Shown here: in pieces, positions 34,684 through 47,099 of the stretch | Layout of the letters: each line of letters opens with the position of its first letter | How positions within the stretch are numbered: position 1 is the stretch's first letter | Notes under the pieces: generated by a model | Seen by the model: only the letters and a program-made list of their open reading frames with translations | Told to the model about the DNA's origin: nothing | Databases searched by the model: none | Assembly (NCBI GenBank): GCA_030272155.1 | Contig: CP126197.1 | Location: forward strand, 5,696,001-5,760,000 | Source of the DNA: Tetradesmus obliquus | Taxonomy: Eukaryota; Chlorophyta; Chlorophyceae; Sphaeropleales; Scenedesmaceae | Length of the DNA stretch: 64,000 nt | Reading direction: 5' to 3' | Translations under genes and position numbers: made by a program

Positions 34684-36392
34684 GCATGTGCTTTGTTTGC
34701 CCTGGCAGAGCCGACCTATGCATTCCAGGACCGGCGCCCCCCGGCATTCAACTTGCTCTCAAGGTATCCCAGCTCCATGCAAGCCTTGTTCACACTAGAG
34801 AGGTGTGCACTTCAAGCATCCCCGCTGTCCCAACGGCAGCTCAGCTGTAAATCACGCAGCTAACCGACTCCAGCAAGACGGTTGCTGCTGCTTATGTGCC
34901 GCCCACCTGCAGCCCATTGCAGCTGCCAGCAGGCTGTACCAGCCCATGTTGGCGCCCACATCCAGCACAAGGCCGGAGCTGCCCGGGGCGCTGGCGTTGC
35001 AGCGGCCGCGCAGCGCAGCAAAGAATACCTGCAGCAGCAGTTGCCACACAAGAGCACGTAAACAAGGAGTGCGGCTGCAGCTGCTTGCACTCTGCACAAA
35101 CATAATGCATGCAACAGAAGCTGCACAGTCATGCTTCAGCCTGGGTCTGCAGCCTGCGCTGTGCATCTATGAGTTGCTGTGTCAGAGACCCCCATCAGCT
35201 AACACAAAACCTGCAAGCCATGCCTGCCTGCATACACCATGTGGCGTACAAGCGTGATATAACCAACACATGCAATATCGTGCCACTGGTGCTAGCCTGC
35301 CACCTGTACTTCATGCAGCACAACCTGCAAACCATGCGTGCCGCTAACACAATGTGCCGTACGACTGACACGTTATCGACACATGCACCTTTACAGAAGG
35401 GCTGCATGCACCGCAGCCTCATCCCACCTGTGATATGCCTGGCTCCACCATGCCAGCAGCACTCATCTGCGCGCTCTGGTCTGTGTCGTGCGCAGGGTCG
35501 GTGTAGGCAAACAGGAAGCCTGGGGGGTGAGGCACCCTCCTCAGCCGCACCTCAGGCACGCCATGCAGCTGCAGGTAGGCAATGGGGCCCACGCCTTCAC
35601 TCCTGCAGGGTGCAAGTCCAGCGTGTGTTGAGACCAAGAGTTTCAATGATTAGGCGCAGGAGTTGTTGTGCCCCAGCGCGAGTGCTGCCTGTGCCAGCTG
35701 CCAGACCAGTACCAGTAGGGTTGCTACAGCAAGCTGTTACGCGTCAACCAACTGCATCAGGAAAAGAAAGGAAAGGAAGGCTATCGGTGAACATCTGAGC
35801 TGGTTTCTTTGCCACCTGGCCAGCTCACCAGGCTGGCCCGTGCTGCAGGCCCTGCCAGGGCCCGCAGTCATGGCAGTCAGTGCCCAGGTCGCAGCGCACC
35901 CAGGCCACCCTGCCTGCTGCAGTGATGTTGCCACGGCGGCCCTCATCACATACCCCATCGCGTGCCTGCAAGCACATGCAGAGTTTTGAACGCATTCTGC
36001 ATATGCTGCAGTGGCCATGCTTGACGGTGCAGCTTGATTGGCTCGCCGCTCGTGAATTTCATACAACATACAACAAGACTGAAAAGACGTACCTTGTAGC
36101 AGCTGTTGTCGCAACGCACTCCTGGTACTTGCTGTGGCTTCAGCGGATGCTCCCGCTGCTGCTGCTTGACAGCATTGATGCTGATGTTGGGATGGCCAGC
36201 AGCAGCCAGCCAGTGCTGTCTGAAGCCTAGTGGGTCGTCTAGCCTGGCCCCGAGTGCATCATATGTGTCGGTTGCAGCTGGTACCGCTGCATAATAGTAG
36301 GTGTAGACAGCATCCAGCATGACAAGGGCAGCTGACAGTGCCAGCAGACACAGCAGCACTGGGGCCACGACACGCGAGCCATTCTTCACCAT
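32445..36392 (-). CDS. FkbM-type SAM-dependent methyltransferase with N-terminal signal anchor
   Basis: Nine exons, consistent phases, 636 residues: 36093-36392, 35829-35965, 35428-35602, 34907-35028, 34398-34605, 33806-34125, 33358-33552, 32830-33133, 32445-32594. Residues ~8-32 form one hydrophobic helix (VVAPVLLCLLALSAALVMLD), a type II anchor placing the enzyme in the secretory lumen. The SAM motif is LVLDVGANMGWYSLLAA; motif II is VVAVEPVPLFRAF; the FkbM signature is IDMMKVDVEGHEPDVFDSA with IVFEYSPG. Exon 6 inserts a Gln/Ser linker before that signature. The C-terminal third is Cys/Trp/Gln-rich and less conserved. The likely job is O-methylation of a sugar or lipid in the Golgi; the substrate is unknown. 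The last exon is the least certain. Confidence 0.88.
33568..33603. repeat. (CAG)n run in methyltransferase intron 6
   Basis: About eleven CAG units just upstream (minus strand) of the exon 7 acceptor. A similar run lies at 34648-34680 just before the exon 5 acceptor. Confidence 0.85.
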
Positions 36393-37470
36393 GCAGCATC
36401 AGATCTTTGCAAATAAGTTGTTATTTGACGGCTTAATTGGTCATCAAGCACGCAGAGGCTGCTGTGCGACAAGTCAATCCTCAACGGTTGGGCTAGCGGT
36501 CGATCGCGGCAGGTGCGTGAGCAGCTGCTGAATCACACCGAAACAGCTCTTATGCTGATTTGTTCATGGCAGTGTATTCTAACTCGTGTTACATGCAGAT
36601 CTTCAAGTGCCCTCGTACTTTTCAGCACCGGGCAGTACAACTGTGCTTGAAGCACAGTACAAGTTGTACTGGTGCTCATGTTGAACGAGCTCGCTGTTTG
36701 GCTGATAGCCAAACCCACCACAAAGTGCAATGCACCATACCAACCAAAGGGCCATCAAGGCTTGCCCGATGTCTGCACAAGCTTGATTTCAAGACCAGAC
36801 TCCACTGTAGCTGCACTGCAGCCTGCAGGGCTTCCCTGCTCTAGATCTGCTCAATGCTTTCACCAACAGCCCACTGCTGACTGCATCAAGCTACTTGGGC
36901 TGTATATCACAAGACACAAATGCGTGCGATCAACCACACCAAAATGAACTGGCTTCTGATGAGCCCTAGGCAAACAAAAGTTCAGTGCTGATATCACCAT
37001 TGATGCAGCAGGACCTGAGTGTGTGGCTATCATGTATGGGCCTGCCAACACGCTGTGCGCTGCAGCAGCACTCACAGCATTGATATATATCACAGGGGTG
37101 TGATCATTGACAGCGGCAAAGGCACAATCCCAAAGCTCAACAAAGCACGTAATGAGTTCATGCATATCTCAACATGTCTGAGCCACAACCTTGGTATGCT
37201 GTAATCTTGCACAGGGCAGCCGAGCCACCTGAGCAGGACCTCTGCGGCCCTAACGCGTTTCCAAACAACCAACACCAACGTCACCAGGGGTTGATTGTCC
37301 GCATCAAGCCCACCCAAGCAACCAGCAACATGATGCAGGTAAGCTAAGCAATGCAGTAATCAAAGTGACCGGCGCATTGCAATGGCAAGGCCTCTCAGTC
37401 TAATTGCGTCCTAGTGTGACTGCTCCATGTGCCCTCAAGCGTGCTCTGCAGGTGGCACCGCCTCAAGGTG
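36393..37470. other. Intergenic between methyltransferase start and MYB stop
   Basis: About 1.08 kb, should hold the methyltransferase promoter. Frames of 60-100 codons exist on both strands (e.g. 36860-37165) but show no domain or splice pattern. Nothing called. Confidence 0.45.
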
Positions 37471-40400
37471 TCACTGTGGAGGCGGGCTCCTTGTGTTCTG
37501 CAGCACCTGCAGGCAGACATCAGGTGCATGCAGGACACCAGTCAGGCTTGGCTAAAGGTTGGCAGCTGCAACTCCTGCCACATTATGCAGCAACAGGAGA
37601 CTGTCAGCAGTTGACATACAGCAGCTGTCATGGCTGTCATGCACGTCACACTGTATAGGCCTGGCAGCGCTGTTCTGCTGTGTAACAGTCATACACAGCA
37701 CCGCTGCAATAGCTCCTGACAGCGTGCTCAGCTGCAGCTGTACTTCACTTTCGCTGGCCAGCTGCAGCTGACACCCCTTGTTGACCCAGCAGCACTCACC
37801 TGTGCAGCCATCTGGTACAGAGGTGCCCCCGTGCTCGTCACCAGCCTCAGCAGCGCATTCAGGTCTGGCACGCACTCCATGCCTGCCGGAGCTGCAGCGG
37901 CTGCAGCCCCTGCTGCTGCACCACAGCTGCTGCTAGGCTGCTGCTGTTGCAGCTGCCGCAGCATCAGCATGTCTTCCAACAAGCTTGGAGCACCATTGCC
38001 AGCGCTGCTACCCCCAACGTCAGCTGCTGCAGTGGCTGTCTCTCCCTTGGTGCATGTTCCAGCACCATCCCCTGCAGGCCTGGGTGCCTCGCCTGCTGCT
38101 GCCTCTGAAGGTGCGCCAGCTGCTGCCTGCTTGCCCGGCACGGCAGCTGCGCCTGCAGGCGCTGGCAGTGGCGGAGACGCCGCATGCTGCGGGCCCTCCT
38201 GGCTGTTGATCTGGCGGTACAGCAAGGGGTAGGGTGTGTGGAAGCTCATGACATGCTGGCTGCTGCCAAGCTCCCCAGGAGTGAACGGCGTCAGGCCCTC
38301 GCCTCGCAGCTGCCCTGAGCCGCGCAGCTGCTGCTGGACGCCTGCCTGGCCGCTGCTGCGCTCTGCAAACAGCACGCCCTCGGCTGGGCTGCCAAACGCG
38401 CCTGCGACATCACCAGCAGCAGCACCGGCGCCAGCAGCTACTGCAGCGCCAGCGCCTGCTGCAGCGGCTGCTGCGGCTGTCTGCTGAGGAGACATCCTGA
38501 GCAATTCGTCCCTGGGTGATGCAGCCTGCAGGTCCAGGCTGCTGCACCTTGACCCGTCAGCAGCACGAGCAGCATCTGTGCCTCCAACAATGCTACTGAC
38601 CCCACCAGCTACACGACTGCCAGCAGCTGCACTCAAGCCTGGGGCCCCTCCAAGTGCTGCGCCATCAGAAGATAGCAGCTGCCGCCTGCTGCTGCCGCAC
38701 AGCTTCTGCAGGAAGCTGCTGCTACCCCCAGCGCCTGCTGCTGCAGCAGCAGCCGAGCTGCCGCCCCCGCTGCCATCACTGCTGCGTCCTGTGCCGCTGC
38801 CACTGCCGAAGGCCCCAACGCCAGCTGCGCTGAACAAGCCTCCTAGTGACTCCGGGGTGCCGAGTGATGGTGGCAGTCCCAGGTCAGCACCACTGCGCTG
38901 CAGCAGCTGCTGCAGCAGGCTGTCGGAATGCGGCAGCCGCCGTCGCTGCTGGACCTCCTTGCTATAAGCTGCGGCTGCAGGGCAACCCAGCAGCTGCTGC
39001 AAGCTGCGACCAGCTGAGTCAGTTTGACCGTACAGCGCCGCGGCATCCCCAAGCAGATCGCCAATAAGCTGTTGCTGCTGCTGCTGCTCTATACCAGGTG
39101 CGCTGCTGCCTTTTACACGGCTGGGGCTGCATGCAGCCTTGCTACCTGCTGCCAATGCTGGGCTGACTGCATCGTCAATGAGGTGTGCGGCAGCATGCTG
39201 CTCCTCATCCTTAGCACCGCTGGCAGGCCCTGCTGAGCTCACAGCTGCTGCTGGGAGGAACATGCTGGCCAATGCACGGTGCATCGCTGACATGCCGCCC
39301 TGCTTGCCGCCGGTCTGCTGATGCTGCTGTCGGCAGTCATTGCTGCTGGAGGTGCGCGCTAGGCGATGCTTTACGCCATCTGCGCCTGCAGCAGCTGCTG
39401 CCGCTGCAGCCGTTGCAGCAATCTCCTCAACCGAAGGGTGCTGCTGCCGCTTGTCTGCCCCACTATCGGAGTGCGCAGCAGCCGCAGCTGCTGCCACAGC
39501 TGCCGCTGCAGCTGCAGCTGCAAAAGCAGTTAGGCGCTGCACCTGGTCGTGCGTGCTGCTATCAGTGCCGCCAGCTGCCATACCAGCGCCCATCTCACTG
39601 CCACCACCAACTGCACCTGCATCCTCTGCCTTAGCAAACAAGCTGCGCTTGCGTGGACTGCCCCTTGCATGCTCTGCCTGTGCCGCCTGCAGCTGCTGCC
39701 ACTGGCCGCTACTCAAGTGCTTGTCGCTGTGGCCGCTGCCACTGCTGAAGCCGTTGCATTGGGCAACATGCCGCCCTTGCATAGCACCACCCCGCCCTGC
39801 GGCACCACGTAACTGCTCCTCTCCGTCCCAGCCTAGCCGCCGCTGCTGTTGCTCATAGTACGGCTGCTGCTCATCCACCTCACCAGCACCATCGCAGTGG
39901 TGCTGCTGCTGGCGGCCCAAGCCTCCTTGGCCTGCCCACTCAGCTGCTTCCGCTGCCGCACTGCCAGCACCGCGCTGACGGTGGTGCTCGTGCTCATGCT
40001 CCGCGGCCTCGTGTATTGGCCGCAGCCGGCCAGTGGCCTCCTCCTCGCCCTCAGAGCAGTGCCCGCTAAGCAGCGGCTGCCGCATGGGCATCCCTGCTGC
40101 TGCAGCAGCAGCACTCGCGCGCCACGTGCGCCGCTTTGCTGTTGAGCCAGTGAACGGCAGCGATGGGCTGCGGCTGGTGTCTAGACTAGCTAGGGCTTCT
40201 GCTGCCAGCGCCTCTGCATCATCTGCTTCCTCTACTTCATCCAGTGGCATCGCTGCCGCTGCTGCTGCTGCCGCTGCTGCTGACGGTACATGCCGGACAG
40301 ACGCAGGGCTCCGGCCGTTGCGGCGGCCGTTGCTGCTGCTGCTGTAGCAGGCCATCAGCTGCGGGCTCTGGCCAAGCATGCTGCTGACATTTCTGTCAGG

Positions 40401-42721
40401 TGATTTGAGGAAAAGTGGCAGCGCAGAGCTACCATGCAGGTTACCTGCTGGTCCAGCAGCCGCACCGCCCAGGCCCTGCAGTGCGCCACTATGCTGCTGC
40501 TGCTGCTGCCCGCCCTGAGGGTCCAAGCCCCAAGCGCCCAAGCTGTGTTGCTCGCCGCTGTGCTGCTGCTGCTGCTGAAGGCTGCTGCTTGGCAAGGAGT
40601 AGCGACTGCGCTTGGGCACATGAGCAGCGGAAGGGCTGAACCTGCGACCCGTGTCTTCAACAGCTGCTGCTGCTGCTGCTGCTGCGTCAAACTGCAGCAC
40701 ATGCTGTTCCTGGTAGCCACCGCTGTAGCCATAAGCATACTGCTCGTCTTCTAGCCCATCAGGCGAGTGCGCTCCAACCTGCTGCTGCTGCCGCTGCTGC
40801 GGCTGCTGCGACTGTCGCCGCCGCTTTTTGCTCTGCTGGCTCCTGCCTGCCCCAGGCTGCTGCCAGTCCTCATCATCGTCTGCTGCACCGTCATCCTCAC
40901 CATATGCGGCATCCGGTTGTTGATAGCCGTACTGCTCATCATCGCTCTCGTCCTGCCGCCGCCGAGCCCGCTTGCGCTGCTGCTGCTGCTTCTGCCGTGC
41001 TGCCGGCTTGCCGCGTTGGGCGCCACTGCCTGCCGCCGCTGCTGCTGCTGGCGCTGGTGCTGCCGCTGCTGCTGCAGGATCACCTGAAGCAGACAGACCC
41101 CGTAAACAGCAAGAAACGTTAGCTTAGCAGGTGGTGGTGTGGAGCCTTGTACAGTGAGCCGCTGCTGAAACATGCCATTGGCATGCATACACAGAAGTCT
41201 CGCAGAAAGCGCTTGATGCTGAGACCTCCGGGTAACCCTTGTGAAGGCAACACAGTAGCACTAGCAGCCAAGCCTGCTCACCAGCGCCGAAGAGGTAGTC
41301 AAAGTCGCCCGCCTCCACCCTGCGCTTGAGTGTGGAGTTCCAGTGGTTCTTAATGGCGTTGTCTGTCCTGCCAGGCAAGTTGCGCGCCAGCTGTGCCCAC
41401 TGGTTGCCGATGCTACAAAGAGGAGCAGGCAACAGCAGCACACCAGTGATGCAGCTGTCAGCAGCGATAGGCAAGGACTGCGACATGCCAGGCCAACTCT
41501 GACCAGGAAGAGCGCGCAACAATCAGATGTCTAAAGTGCATAGCGCATCGGGCATGGCGCAGCAGGCAGCCCAGCAACGTCAGCGCAGCTAGTTCGCCCA
41601 AAACCACACACCGGCACCGGTCAGCTACTCAGCACACCTGGCATGCAGCGCCACCAGCTGCTCATCCTCCTCTCGCGTCCACTCCGAGCGGTTGATGTCG
41701 GGGTTGAGGTGGTTGTGCCACCTGCAGGTCACATGGCCGTTGCAGAGGTCAGCAATCACCCTTTTCATCACCGTGCACGCAGCTAAGCTGGCATGTGACA
41801 GAACAACTGCAACGGCAGAAGGCAGATGCCTGATGCACGGGTCACAACATAAAATGGCAGTTGCTGCCTTTCTTGTAGCTGCTGTGACATGTTGTCGCAC
41901 CTCTCCCTGCACTGCTTGCCAATCCTGCCAGGCAGGTTTGAGGCTATGAGCGACCACTTCTTAGCGCCATGCGTTGCAACCAGCTCGATGATCAGCCGGT
42001 CCTCCTGCAAGCACAGTGGCAAGTAGGAGTGCCAGCAGGAGCGTCAGCACAGTCATTGCAGCAGCATAGTCATTGCAGCAGTCAGCTGTGCTGCTGCTGA
42101 TTGTCCCAACCAGGAATGTGCCGTGCTTCGCAATCGCTACGCGCTCAACTGTTTACTTGGCTGCTGCTTGCCATCCGCTGGCTATTGCTCTCTGCAACAT
42201 GCTGTTGGTGACATAGACTGTGCTCGCACACCTCCTTGGTCCAGCAGCCCTTGATGAGCTCCGGGTTGAGCACCTTCTGCCACCTGTGCAGGCACTGTAC
42301 GTCTGTGCGGCCCTGGAAATACGTGGCTACACGCCAGGTACGCAGCAGCAATGTGCAGCAACAGCAGAACATCAACTCAAGGAATGGCACAGGATGAAGA
42401 TGCTGCTGCAGCTGCTGCTGAGACGAGTAAAGACTAACCAGTCATTGAAGGGTGCCTTGGAACTGCTGACAAGCAACACCGTCCTGTGGCTATTTGAACT
42501 GCACTACCCGTTGGCGCTCAAGCTCACCTATTTTCTTCCAGTTGCGGCCGTCGTGCAGGGCAACAGCTCTCCGAAGTATTTCATCTTCCTGTGAGTATTA
42601 AACAGTAAGTAAGGGGCCCCACTGCTTCGAGCAGTCCTGCACGCCACTGCAGTCTCTTACCTCTGGCGTCCAGCCCTTGCCGCTGGTCTTGCCGCTGCGC
42701 CTAGCTGGAGCTCCAAGAGGC
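37471..42721 (-). CDS. Three-repeat MYB transcription factor (MYB3R / c-Myb type), first exon(s) not found
   Basis: Eight joined exons: 42661-42721, 42528-42588, 42232-42326, 41901-42004, 41638-41721, 41282-41412, 37800-41083, 37471-37506; about 1,285 residues plus an unlocated 5' exon. R1: GKGWTPEEDEILRRAVALHD...NWKKIATYF. R2: GCWTKEEDRLIIELVATHGA then KKWSLIASNLPGRIGKQCRE. R3: SEWTREEDEQLVALHARCAS then LARNLPGRTDNAIKNHWNST. Spaced tryptophans and the NAIKNHWNS recognition helix are intact. R1R2R3 MYBs bind MSA-type elements and control cell-cycle genes. After a basic stretch (RKRARRRQDESDDE) a single 3,284-nt exon encodes poly-Ala, Gln and Ser tracts. The final 12-codon exon is tentative; reading past donor CACAG/GTGAGT instead gives 23 other residues before a stop at 37728. 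Confidence 0.93.
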
Positions 42722-44270
42722 CTGGAGCAATGAAAAGTCGCAGCCACGGCTTCAGGTATCGCACTGGTCAACAGCCACACAGGCAACGTCTACTTTCCAA
42801 CGGGTGCGCACACACCCTTCAACTGGAGGCAGCTGCTCAAGTGCTTGTGCTACATGTTCATCCTTATTGGAAGAGGCCTTTCTGGCACGGCTTGACTGCT
42901 TCTCCCCGACCATGCTGGAGTTCTGTCCTACTGCATCTGGTGCTGCATTCTTCGCGTGACCAGCATAGTCCAGCGTGCAGAATGTAGTTGAGCTTCAAAC
43001 AAGCGGCATTTAGGAGGAATAAGTGTCAGCATTGCAGCAAAGAGCAGCTCTGGCATGAACCAAAACCCTGCTGTTGAATGGTCAGGTTTGTCAACTCTTT
43101 GCAACTCCATGCATTGATGTCTGTATGCTTGTCGGCGTGTAATGCAGCGTATACTGCTGGAACAATAGTATGTGTTCATCCATGCTATGCTCAAATTGGA
43201 AGCTCATCCGCACCATCTTGTCATGGGCAGTACTGCTGCACTGCAGTTTGGTGGGCCACGCCAGGAAGAACACAGCCCAGTTAATGTTTGGTTCAACAGG
43301 TTATGTCATTCACGGCAAATCTACTCAATTCTTTGTTTAGAGCTGTAAATATATCACGAATTGGCATGTGAAAGCTGGATGGCAGTGGATGGCAACATTG
43401 TGCCGGTGACGCTGGCTTGGGACCAGGCTGGCGAGTCAACTGGCCCCGGACCGTCCAACAGGGCAATGTCGAGGTTTGCATAGTGCGATGGTACGTTTTG
43501 TCTGCAGAACAGCATGCTGAGCACCATTCGCTACATTGTTTGTAACACCCCACTGCAGGGTGACTCACCCAGTATGATACCGTGGCAATCATTGGCACTG
43601 TTGAACGGTTGTACTGCAGGTGGTGTCGAGCCATCAGCCACCAGCAATGTGAGCATTATGCTTGAGGCCTCATGCGGTGGTGATGTTCCTTGACCCAGCG
43701 CCCTATTAATGATGGTGATGATCATGACCCAACTGCCTGCCCTGAAGCAGGGAGCGGCACTGGCGCTGCCGTAATTGCTCAGCAATCACCAGCAGGCCGC
43801 TGGTACATGTACTGAGGCATGTCATCGTCACTGCCTTTCACCTGCGGCCGTGCTGGCTTGCGCCTGTCACTGCACCTGAGGTCGCTCTTATGCTTTCACG
43901 TTTCACCTACGCTAGGTGACCCAGGTGACCTGACCAGGCTGGTCACGCTTGACCTGGTTGGCGCCAGACACTTCACTTGCATGTCAGTGCTCTAAACCTA
44001 TCATGTTGTGAACATGGAAATACACCAGAATGCTTATCATCTTGACACCAGGTCAACTGCCGGCCGCCGGCGTCATTGGGCCAATTACAGTTGTTGGTTG
44101 AGAGCAACACTGCCTACCAAAGCAGTGGCACTACCATCCAATAGCTCAGACTGTAGACTTCATTTGATATGGGCCGATCCCTGAGGCCTTGCAGGCTGCA
44201 AGCCTATTGGTATCACTGGCTGCTGTCAGCTTCAAGCTGACAGCCTGTCAGCCTGGCACCCCCAAGAGGG
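42722..44270. other. MYB 5' flank, no exon placed
   Basis: The MYB exon at 42661-42721 begins in phase 2 after acceptor GCTCCAG, so at least one upstream exon must lie here. Candidate donors exist (e.g. minus strand near 43567) but none joins in phase convincingly. A perfect hairpin GCTGTCAGCTT-C-AAGCTGACAGC sits at 44222-44244, next to the LINE fragment. Confidence 0.45.
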
Positions 44271-45775
44271 TTTTGGTTTGAATATTGGCTGATTGTGCAT
44301 GTTCGCCGCCCAAACAATGCCAGATCAAATACAGCAGTGCCCCAGACTTTCGAGGTATTGTTGTTGTGGGTCTTTTTTGCTGTGGAGGGGCAGCAGGTTC
44401 CGGTGTCACAGCAGTTCAGGTACTTGGGCGTCCAGTTCCATTCCACTCAGGGTGTGTTTGTCTGCACTGATGCTCTGGCTGCAGCTGGTAGTAGAGCGAT
44501 GTGGGCTATGCTGGCCAGATGCAAGGAGCATGGCATTCGCAGTTTGTCAATGCAGGTGCAGCTGTTCAACTCTCTTGTGTCTCCAATTCTGTGCTACTGT
44601 TCCGAAGTGTGGGGTCCAGCCCTGCTGAGCCAGGCGGGCTCGGGTGCTGCTTTGGTCAGCAAGTTGCAGAACAATGTCATCAGCAGGGTGCATTTCACGT
44701 TTCTGCGTACACTTGCAGGACGCGTCCGCAAGTCCACTGCTCGCTTGCTTCTGTCAAGAGAATTTGGGGCCCAGCCTTTGGTCAGTTTGTGGCTTCGTGC
44801 GGCAGTGAGCATGTGGAATAGGGTTGTGGATATGGATGCGTCCTCCCTTTTGGTCTGTGCTATGCGTGACAACTTACGGCTATCCACTGTTTCCAGCAGC
44901 GGCGCAGTGTGGTGCACACAGTTGCGACGTGTACTTGAATATGTGTATGCCCACTCACAGCAGCTGGGAGATGCCGTGCAAAGGCTGCAAAACTTCCAGT
45001 CTCTGGATCTGAAAACCATAGCGCGTGCTTTTGATGGCGTCTTGTATCAGCAGTGGCAGGGGTGCCCTGTCAACCCGCGTGATGCTGCTAGTGGTCATGG
45101 TGTCTACAGTACTTATGAGCGGTGGTTTGCGGCATGCTCTTCTGCTGACATGCTGTCTGTGAGCCCAGCTTTATGGTGCCCAGATTATGTCTCTCAAACT
45201 GCTGGGATCAACAGAGAGCATCTGGGGTCCTTGACCCGTTTCCGTTTGGGTGCTCATGATTTACGTGTCTGCAGTGGCAGGTGGCAGCGACCACCTGTGC
45301 CGCGAAGTGACAGGGTGTGCCTACGCCCTGGCTGCCAGTCTGAGGTTGTTGAGGATGAGTTTCATATGGTCTTTGAGTGCCCTTTCTATGCACCAGTCCG
45401 CGAGCGATTTGCTATGTTGTTCGAACCCTTCGGGGACTCGTCACAAACATGGGCTACTATTGCTGGTTGCCACCCAGCAGGCGATGACATGATCACTTTT
45501 ATGAAGCAGGCACCTGCTTTGGTGGCCGCTTTTGTGCACTGCTGCTATCTGATGCGGTGTCACCCGGACACTGATCCTGAGGTCCTTCTGTCCTCTCAGG
45601 CTATTGCTCAAGCTATTGATGATGCTGATGAGTTTTTTTCTGCGTTTTCGTCTGACGGTTTGGACGATGATGAGTTGTTCTTCGATGTTTCCTCCCCCTA
45701 TGAGCCTCTCGTTGGCTCCTGACTGGGGTTCCCACTCCTCGTTGAGTGGAGCATGTAATGCAATGTAATGTAATG
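44271..45775 (+). mobile_element. 5'-truncated non-LTR (LINE) retrotransposon
   Basis: One open frame (about 44295-45722) encodes the RT thumb and C-terminal part: QQFRYLGVQFHSTQGV, LFNSLVSPILCYCSEVWGPA, and a zinc-knuckle-like CLRPGCQSEVVEDEFHMVFE then CPFYAPVRERF, the C-terminal zf-RVT pattern of L1/Jockey-type LINEs. Endonuclease and catalytic RT motifs are lost at the 5' side. The 3' end has a CCACTC/GAGTGG stem-loop, ATGTAATGC and a short TAATG tail, identical to the tiny insertion at 15110. The frame is still open, so truncation is recent or occurred at insertion. Confidence 0.88.
44295..45722 (+). pseudogene. LINE ORF2 C-terminal fragment
   Basis: 475 codons with no internal stop, ending TGA at 45720-45722, 53 bp before the end of the tail. 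Lacks the FADD-type catalytic box and the endonuclease, hence inactive alone. The start codon shown is arbitrary because the true ORF began further upstream in the full-length element. Confidence 0.85.
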
Positions 45776-45779
45776 GATA

Positions 45780-46000
45780 GCGTGAAATGCACTGGTGTAT
45801 TTCTGTCAAGGTGGTAGCAGCGAACAGTTGGTGCAGAACAGCCATGCTTGCTAGCGAGAGTGTTAGGGCATGGCTGTCTGACATTTAACATGGACACAGT
45901 GTGGTCTTGTTGGATTCATCAGCTGATGCACAGGTCACAAATATTCATGAATGCACAATTGCGTGATTCATGAGGTGGCGGAGATACTTGTTTTTCTTTT
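45780..46000 (+). repeat. Split direct repeat A1
   Basis: Starts GCGTGAAATGCACTGGTGTA and ends ...GGCGGAGATACTTGTTTTTC. Matched by A2 at 50891-51110. Confidence 0.93.
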
Positions 46001-46016
46001 TTTTCTCCGGGCTATG

Positions 46017-47099
46017 GCCAGGCGGGGCCTGGTCACGCTGGAGACTCTGCCTCGCTGGCAGGTGCACTTCGCAGCGTGGCAGGCGCATAGCAGTTTCAGC
46101 TGCTCAAGAACTGGGGCGGCTTCCTGGCAGCAAACCACAAGGTCTGGATGGCCATGTGGGAGCGCGGCCTGCCCCCAGACGCAGATGGTGACAGGGTGGA
46201 TGTCTGCCTGGTGATGCCGTACCTGCTGTGGCGGCCACAGCAGCACGGCAGCGGCAGCGGAGGCAGCGGAGGCAGCGGCGGCAGTGGCGGCGGAGCGCCA
46301 GGCAAGGCCGGCGCTGGTGGCAAGGTGTCCGGCACCTTTCCAAAGTCTTAGCAGCGTCGGCATGGGCAAGGGGTCTAGCAGGGTGCCGCTGCAGATGCAG
46401 CACCCGTCCTGTGGCAGCCCCTTGCCGCACGCCAGCCCGTGCCACAGGGCTGTGCTGCGCGCGGCACCTCTGGTCGTGCCGGAGTGTTGTGGCGGCAGCA
46501 GCAGCGGCAGCAGCAGTAGCAGCAGCAGCCGCAGCGACTGCAACAGCAGCCGCGACAGCAGCAGCAGCAGCAGCAGCAGCAGTGATGGTCCTTGCAGTTG
46601 GCCAGCCGTGCCTTCCGTCACGCCTGGCACTGCACCTTCAGTTTATAGGGCAGCAGCGGCGGAGGCTGCTGCTGCGCCTGATGAGTCTGGCAGTGTCGCA
46701 GTTGCTGACCTGCCTGGTGTGGGCCTTGGCGCCGGCTCCACCACGCCCGGGTGCGATGTAGCAACGGGCAGGGCAGCACTTGGGATGTCCAGTGCTGTGC
46801 CGTCCTTGGCGGTGCGGCCACCTGCCTGCAAGCAGGGTGGCGCCCCGGCCAACATTAGTAGCAGTGCAGTCGCAGCTCAGGACCAGCCTGTTGCTGCTGC
46901 CGCTACGACCAGCGTGGCTCCGGTCGCCAGCCACGCCACCTCCTTGGCTGCTGCCATCCGCGCCGCAGCCTGTAGCCCGGCGCCCCCTCAGCCGCAGCAG
47001 CAGCAGCTGCAGGAGCAGCGTTTGACAGGGCCAGGGCAGCAGCCTTTGCAGCAGTGCCAGCATGTGGCGGCTGGTGATGTGCCGGATCATGTTGATTAA
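46017..47099 (+). pseudogene. Gag-like ORF1 of the PAT element, frameshifted
   Basis: Coding sense moves between frames. LVTLETLPRWQVHFAAWQAH leads in; after about 46098 another frame continues with GFLAANHKVWMAMWERGLPP and a Gly/Ser linker; a third frame (46284-47099) carries a Ser/Ala-rich region to a stop. No zinc knuckle seen. Position upstream of RT is the main reason to call it gag-like. At least two frameshifts or unrecognised introns. Confidence 0.55.

Noticed and set aside
39340..39858. Plus-strand frames opposite the MYB tail
   Set aside because: Shadows of GC-rich low-complexity coding sequence on the minus strand.
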